DNA of 64,000 nt from Corynascus novoguineensis (lineage: Eukaryota; Ascomycota; Sordariomycetes; Sordariales; Chaetomiaceae), in contig MU857601.1 in NCBI GenBank assembly GCA_033296725.1, positions 186,001 through 250,000 on the forward strand, read 5' to 3'. The translations under genes and the position numbers were made by a program. The notes beneath the pieces are model-generated. The model searched no databases. It was not told the origin of the DNA and saw only the letters and a program-made list of their open reading frames with translations. Of this stretch, positions 59,351-64,000 are shown piece by piece. How positions within the stretch are numbered: position 1 is the stretch's first letter; each line of letters opens with the position of its first letter.

Positions 59351-60299
59351 ATGACACTATGCCCCGTGGAGGGCACGCTGCCTCTCACAGAGAACTGTCA
59401 TCATTACGACGACGTGAGCGAAGTGCCCTGGGAGCTTCAAAAGTGAGTTAGACAGACAGCCACCCTGAATCTGGTTCACTCTTGCGCCACACAAGTTCTG
59501 ACTTCTCTCAGATACTGGCACCAACGCTACTCCATATTCAACTTCTACGACTACGACATCCGCCTCACCGACGATGCCTGGTTCGGCGTGACTCCCGAGC
59601 CCGTAGCTACGTATGTTCAGAGTCGTACCCCCAGAGAAGTTGAGATATCTACATGTGCTAACTCACGCCCCCAGCAAGGTGGCCAAGGACATTCCCTCCC
59701 ACAGGCACTCCAACCCGCCCAAGGACACCATCGTCGATCTGTTTGCCGGCGCCGGCGGCAACACGATTGCCTTCGCCCTCTCAGAGAAGTGGGACCGCGT
59801 CATCGGCATTGAGAAGGACGCCGCAACGCTCGCCTGCGCCCAGCACAACGCCGCCGTTTACGGCGTGGCCGATGCCATTACCTGGATCCACGGCGACTGC
59901 CTTGACTTTCTCGCCCGCGTCAAGGGGGGAGACAACGATGCCAAGGCGACGGGTAAGGAGGGAAAGGGGCAGAAGAAGGGCAGGGGCAAGGGAAAAGGCC
60001 TCGACCCGTCCCTGCGGTTGGACCTATCCAGGACAGTTCTGTTTGCCTCGCCACCATGGGGAGGCGTGAGCTACCGCGACCAGGACGTGTTTGACCTCAG
60101 CACCATGGAGCCCTACAACCTCGAGACCCTGCACGAGGCCTGCCGGCCGATGGAGCACGCGCTGTACCTGCCACGGACGAGCGACCTGCGACAGATCGCC
60201 GAGTTGGTGCCAGATAGCACCGACAAAAAGGTCGAGGTGGTGCAGTACTGTATGGAGGGCGCGAGCAAAGCTTTGGTTGCATACGTGCCCGCCGAATGA
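59351..60299 (+). CDS. TGS1: Trimethylguanosine synthase TGS1
   Basis: A SAM-dependent RNA cap methyltransferase that converts the m7G cap of snRNAs, snoRNAs and telomerase RNA to the 2,2,7-trimethyl form in the nucleus/nucleolus. Exons: 59351-59442, 59512-59610 and 59675-60299 (271 aa; introns 69 and 64 bp). The conserved entry YWHQRYSIFNFYDYDIRLTD is rebuilt at the first junction. Motif I is VDLFAGAGGNTIAF (85-98), followed by the acidic loop VIGIEKDA. The catalytic motif is SPPWGG (189-194), with the Trp that stacks on m7G. A Lys/Gly-rich insertion (roughly 146-176, with GKEGKGQKKGRGKGKG) lies between the methyltransferase motifs and is unusual for the compact core. The stop is 141 bp from that of the convergent DOP1 gene. 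Confidence 0.95.
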
Positions 60300-60440
60300 A
60301 AGGAGAACAGTCATTGATGGAGAAAGAAACCAACCACAGACGTGTTAAAAACACCGTCAACTAATATCTCTTTTTTTATGTCTCTATTACCTCCGATCAA
60401 CCATTACACCCACCCCACGTTATCACGCTACGGGTCACCC

Positions 60441-63400
60441 CTACAATCCCCTAACGATAGTCCGCTCGTCAAACACGTCCTTCACGAGCCCCGCCACACA
60501 CGTCTCCCAGTCGACCGGCGCCATCGCATACGTCGACTCGAATGCATATATACTCAGCTGGCCAAAGAAGGGCCTCAGCACCTTGGCGACGAGCTCGTCC
60601 TTCCTCTCCAATCCCACCTCGTCGCTGATGCCCCCAGGCGTGCCCAGCAGCGGCCGTCTCAGCTTGGACGACGCCGCCGCCGCCAATGAAGAGGACGACG
60701 AAGAGCTCACCTGAACCGCTCCCGCCGTTTCCCCCGCGCTCAACCCTACCGCTCCCAGCTCCTCACAGACTTCGTCCACCAGCGCCACCGGCTGGTATCC
60801 GTACTCGGCGGGCCGGTACACGGCGTCAATAGTGTCGGTGACGAATAGCCACTCATGCAGCTGGAACTCGTCGGGCGCCGCACACACGAGCAGGTCGAGC
60901 AGCTTGCAAGCCTGGAGCACGGCCGCATTGCCGTACGTGTCGGAGGCGGGGCTGTGGTCGGGCGCGACGACCGACGCCAGCGCCGCGTGCAGCTCAGCGT
61001 TGACGGCCGGCCACAGCGGTGCCAGGTGTACGGCGCTTGTGCGCAGCACCAGCGCCCGCACCACCATGTACAGCTCGGCCCGCGTCGTCGATGACGGTGA
61101 CGACGTTGCCGTCGCCGACAGCAGCTCCGTCAGCTTGTCCGCCACAGCCGGTAGCTCCGCCACGAAGGCGTCGGCCCCGCACGCAAGGATTAACGTCGCC
61201 ATGCGCCGCAGCGTGAGCTGTGTCTTGCGGTCCGCCTCGAGCCGCGCCGATGTCGCGCCTACGCCGAACACGATTCCCGCCGTCGTCGGCGGTGTGAGAC
61301 GCGAGAGTAGCTCCGGCATCCGCTCCTTGTCTGCCACGGTCCACTGCTTTAGAAGCGGCAGCCAGTCGCTATGGACGAGAGCGAGGTTGGACCCAAAGAA
61401 ACGAGGGTCGTTGAAGGCGTCTGACACGTCCTTTTTCCACAGTTTCTGGTTGTTGGGGAGGCGAGAGAGCTCTTGGAGGAGGGCCAGCATGCTCTTGGAA
61501 AAGGTGTCGGGGAAGAACTTGGCACGGAGAGCTGGGCCGATGACGTTGGTGGAGATGGCCGTGGCTGCTGCGAGTACGCGGTCGTTCTCTACCAGAATCT
61601 TGGGCAGGTTGGGCACGATGGTGGATAGGATGCCGACAACATCGTCGGCCCGCTCTGCGGGTAGCCTTAGAGACGACTGCCGGACTGTTTCGTTCGGCCG
61701 CTTTTCAGGCACGGCTGACGAGCCTGTGCTGTCAAAGCTGGCTGGGCGGGTGGTAAAGATGGCTGTAAGCAGCCGCAGAAACAGATCCTGGGCACAGTTA
61801 GCATGCTTGAGCAACCAGATTTACCTGATTTTGAAACTCACCGCCAGGTCCCGACGCATCTTGCGCTGCTCGCCAAAGTTAGTGTTGTCCACCTTCTCGC
61901 CCAAGATAGCCGCAAACTCGAGCAGACTCGGCAGCGTCTGCCGATGCGGAAACGGGTTGCCGAGAATATCTCTGAGGAAAGTGGTGCAGTCCTGCCATAT
62001 CTCGTCCATGGTATCGTCCTCTAAGGACCTTGTATAGTCTACTAGGAATATGACGAGATCCGTGTCCTGCAGCTCAATGGTGAGTGTAGACCGCCTCGAC
62101 GGGTCTAGCACACCAGGATTGGTGCGGCTGTATATGGCGTTGAAGAGCGCCGGAATGGTGTGTTTTGGCCGCGACCCGTCGAGCGCCGGGAGCAAGTTGA
62201 ACACCTCTGCGGCCTTGGGCACGTCGGCGCTGTCCAGCGCACCGCGCCATATCCCAATCACCGTCTCCAGACACTCGAGCGTCTCAGCTGCGAACAGGTG
62301 TTCCAGCAGTCTTCGCGCCCTGTTTCTCATGCGCAGGGATGTGTAGTTGAGGGAGGCCGCGGATGTGGCGTCCTGTCCCGCTGCGTCGCTCCCTTGTGTC
62401 CACGACCAGATCGTAAAGCACATGCGGACAGCGTCCTGGAATGCAAGCAAGACGGTAAGCCTATCGTTGGCAGTGGCACTTCGTGTTTGTGGAGCGTCAG
62501 ACGAGAAGACCCCCGATACCATGTTGCCGAAGAAGCCCTGAGGCTGATCTGGGCTCTTGACAACCTGGGCCCTAGCCTCTTCAGCCAGGAGCCTATCGTG
62601 TCCCCTGGCTAGAACCTGCTCGAGACCATTCAGAAGAGATATTAGCGTGGTTTCCGGGCCGGCAGCACCGTGTGACGGCGCTTGGTCGGTGGCTCGGAAT
62701 AAGCGTTGGAGGCTGCTGAAAGTGTCTCCGATCTGGCGGCAGAGCGTCTCCACTAATGGTATAAGAACCTGAAAAACAGAATCTGTGTAAAGTGGTAAGC
62801 ATTCTGTCAAGAACCCAACCCAATTGTCCAAGACAGATCGACTGCTTGGTGAGTTGAAGCCAGCCAGAATGCATTTGAGCAATGCCGGAGGAGGCGGTTG
62901 TAAGACCATGTGCTTCTCCGTCAGGGACACTTTCGAACTCCGTGCGGCTTCCAAGTGTCCTATACGCTTCTCGTGCGTCGGTGAAGAAGGAGGCTCTGCG
63001 GGGACCAGCTCGCGGAGCTTGAGGGCGGCGTAAACGACATCTAGCAGTAAAGCCTGGACATAAGGATCGGGACCGCTGAGAGAATGCTGTAGTTTATCGA
63101 TCAAAATGTTCTCGAGATGGAGCTTTGCGAAGTGCTCGGAGAATGGGTTGAGGAGAATTTGTTGGAGGACCGTCAGGGCTGCGCGGTGGAGCTGTGTCGC
63201 CCTCGCCTCCGGCCCTTCCTCGGCTGGTGCCTTATCATGAGCCATGCATTGCAGGCAGACGTGGAGGAAGAACTCTTGGAGCGGCAAGTCGGCGTCCGTT
63301 CCAGCTTGGTTCTCGTTAGATTTGAGAACTGGGAGGAGGAACAGGGAGCTAAAGGGAAGCTTACTGATTGCTGAAAGTGGCGGATGGCAAGCGTCTGACC

Positions 63401-64000
63401 GGACAATCCTCTTAGCGAGGACGGCCCAGGTTGCTTCAGGCGCCCAGCGCAAAACGTTGGAAAGAGAGCGAACATAGTACAAGGCTAAACCAAGATCATC
63501 ATCCTCGGCGTATTCGGCCGGGCCAGAATTGGACTCTTGTCTTCGTCTGAGAAACGAGAACTCGGAGAACTTCGTGACGAAGATGATAAACAACCTGTTC
63601 CTTGTGTGTTAGCACGTTGGTGAACAAGGGGCTTGGTTCACTCACTTGTCCATTCCAACCAGACTGTGGAGCCAGGTTTTGGCGGTCATGAAAAGCTGGG
63701 TTCTCTCGTCGGTGAGCGCATCTAGCATCAAGAACAGAGGCCGGGCCAGCATAACTTCGTAGTGTTCCATTCCTGCGAGGCGAGCTGGTCCTCTCATGTC
63801 GCCATTCGTCGTTTTCGAGCCCCTCCGCTCCAGTGCAGATGCGTTGTCTTGCAAGCTATGCGTCCAAAGGATACCGAAGCTCCGACCAGGATCGGCCGGC
63901 CGCTGTGCGAATGTGCCTGCGACGTCTTTCTGAAGCATCAAGGAGCAAATGGCAGCTTCAATATCCCGGTTTAAGGGAGAAAGTGCGCTTTGAAGTAACC
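60441..64000 (-). CDS. DOP1: Dopey/DOP1 family protein, 5' part beyond window edge
   Basis: The C-terminal ~1150 residues of a Dopey-family leucine-rich helical protein. Dop1 acts with Mon2 and the flippase Neo1 in Golgi/endosome traffic, and DopA affects morphogenesis in Aspergillus. Exons seen on the minus strand: 63646->64000 (open to the edge), 61842-63594 and 60441-61787; introns 51 bp and 54 bp, both in phase. The family-typical C-terminus SIYAFESTYAMAPVDWETCV is present, close to the stop. Upstream segments are alpha-helical (for example VTKFSEFSFLRRR, LALYYVRSLSNVLRWAP). A Ser/Ala low-complexity run (SSSSSSSLAAAASS) lies near the C-terminus. It has no membrane helix, as expected for a peripheral protein. 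The start codon is outside the window. Confidence 0.92.

Noticed and set aside
60832..62037. 401-codon open frame on the plus strand
   Set aside because: Antisense shadow of DOP1, crossing its intron and rich in Ser/Arg, with no motif.

Overview
This window looks like nuclear DNA of a filamentous ascomycete (Pezizomycotina), most likely a Sordariomycete of the Sordariales type. The evidence is short introns (51-134 bp) with gtaagt-like donors, GC-rich coding DNA, 1-3 kb spacers between genes on both strands, a CrnA/NIT-10-type nitrate transporter, a QDE-3-type RecQ helicase, KAR9, and Neurospora-like protein signatures. The species cannot be named from sequence alone. No bacterial operon, CRISPR array, intact transposon, rRNA or tRNA gene was recognised. 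Gene models were built by hand from splice signals, reading phase and family motifs.

Layout. 1-1449 (-): 5' part of a high-affinity nitrate transporter cut by the left edge; its upstream DNA carries NirA/NIT4-like and GATA sites. 4228-5190 (+): DUF1275 membrane protein with a probable GC-AG intron. 6866-12527 (+): 1861-aa RecQ helicase. 14071-15831 (-): fungal protein of unknown function. 18399-21704 (+): KAR9. 22674-24816 (-): five-exon molybdenum-cofactor-sulfurase-like PLP enzyme without a MOSC domain. 28159-29255 (-): secreted GPI-anchored Cu-only superoxide-dismutase-like protein with a long Asp/Asn microsatellite linker. 32121-32538 (+): 87-aa V-ATPase subunit f/RNase K-like protein split over three exons. 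33841-40236 (+): 13-exon, 1822-aa protein joining a putative nucleotidyltransferase-like domain to ankyrin repeats. 40237-49214: about 9 kb with no supported intact gene, a 42-nt poly-C run and an AT-richer part. 49215-50577 (+): Zn2Cys6 regulator. 53337-53778 (-): DUF202-like membrane protein with unresolved 5' end. 56748-60441 and beyond: a compact block of OST2/DAD1 (+), GRASP/Grh1 (-), TGS1 (+) and DOP1 (-), the last running off the right edge.

How the genes fit together. Most are unlinked housekeeping functions, as is usual for fungal chromosomes. Four concern the secretory and endomembrane system (V-ATPase f, OST2, GRASP, DOP1), three of them within the last 7.3 kb. The nitrate transporter and its promoter sites form a recognisable nitrogen-regulated unit. 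The Moco-sulfurase-like enzyme is about 21 kb away and normally serves xanthine dehydrogenase/aldehyde oxidase rather than nitrate reductase, so a link is not implied. The item I consider most novel is the nucleotidyltransferase-like/ankyrin protein at 33841-40236.
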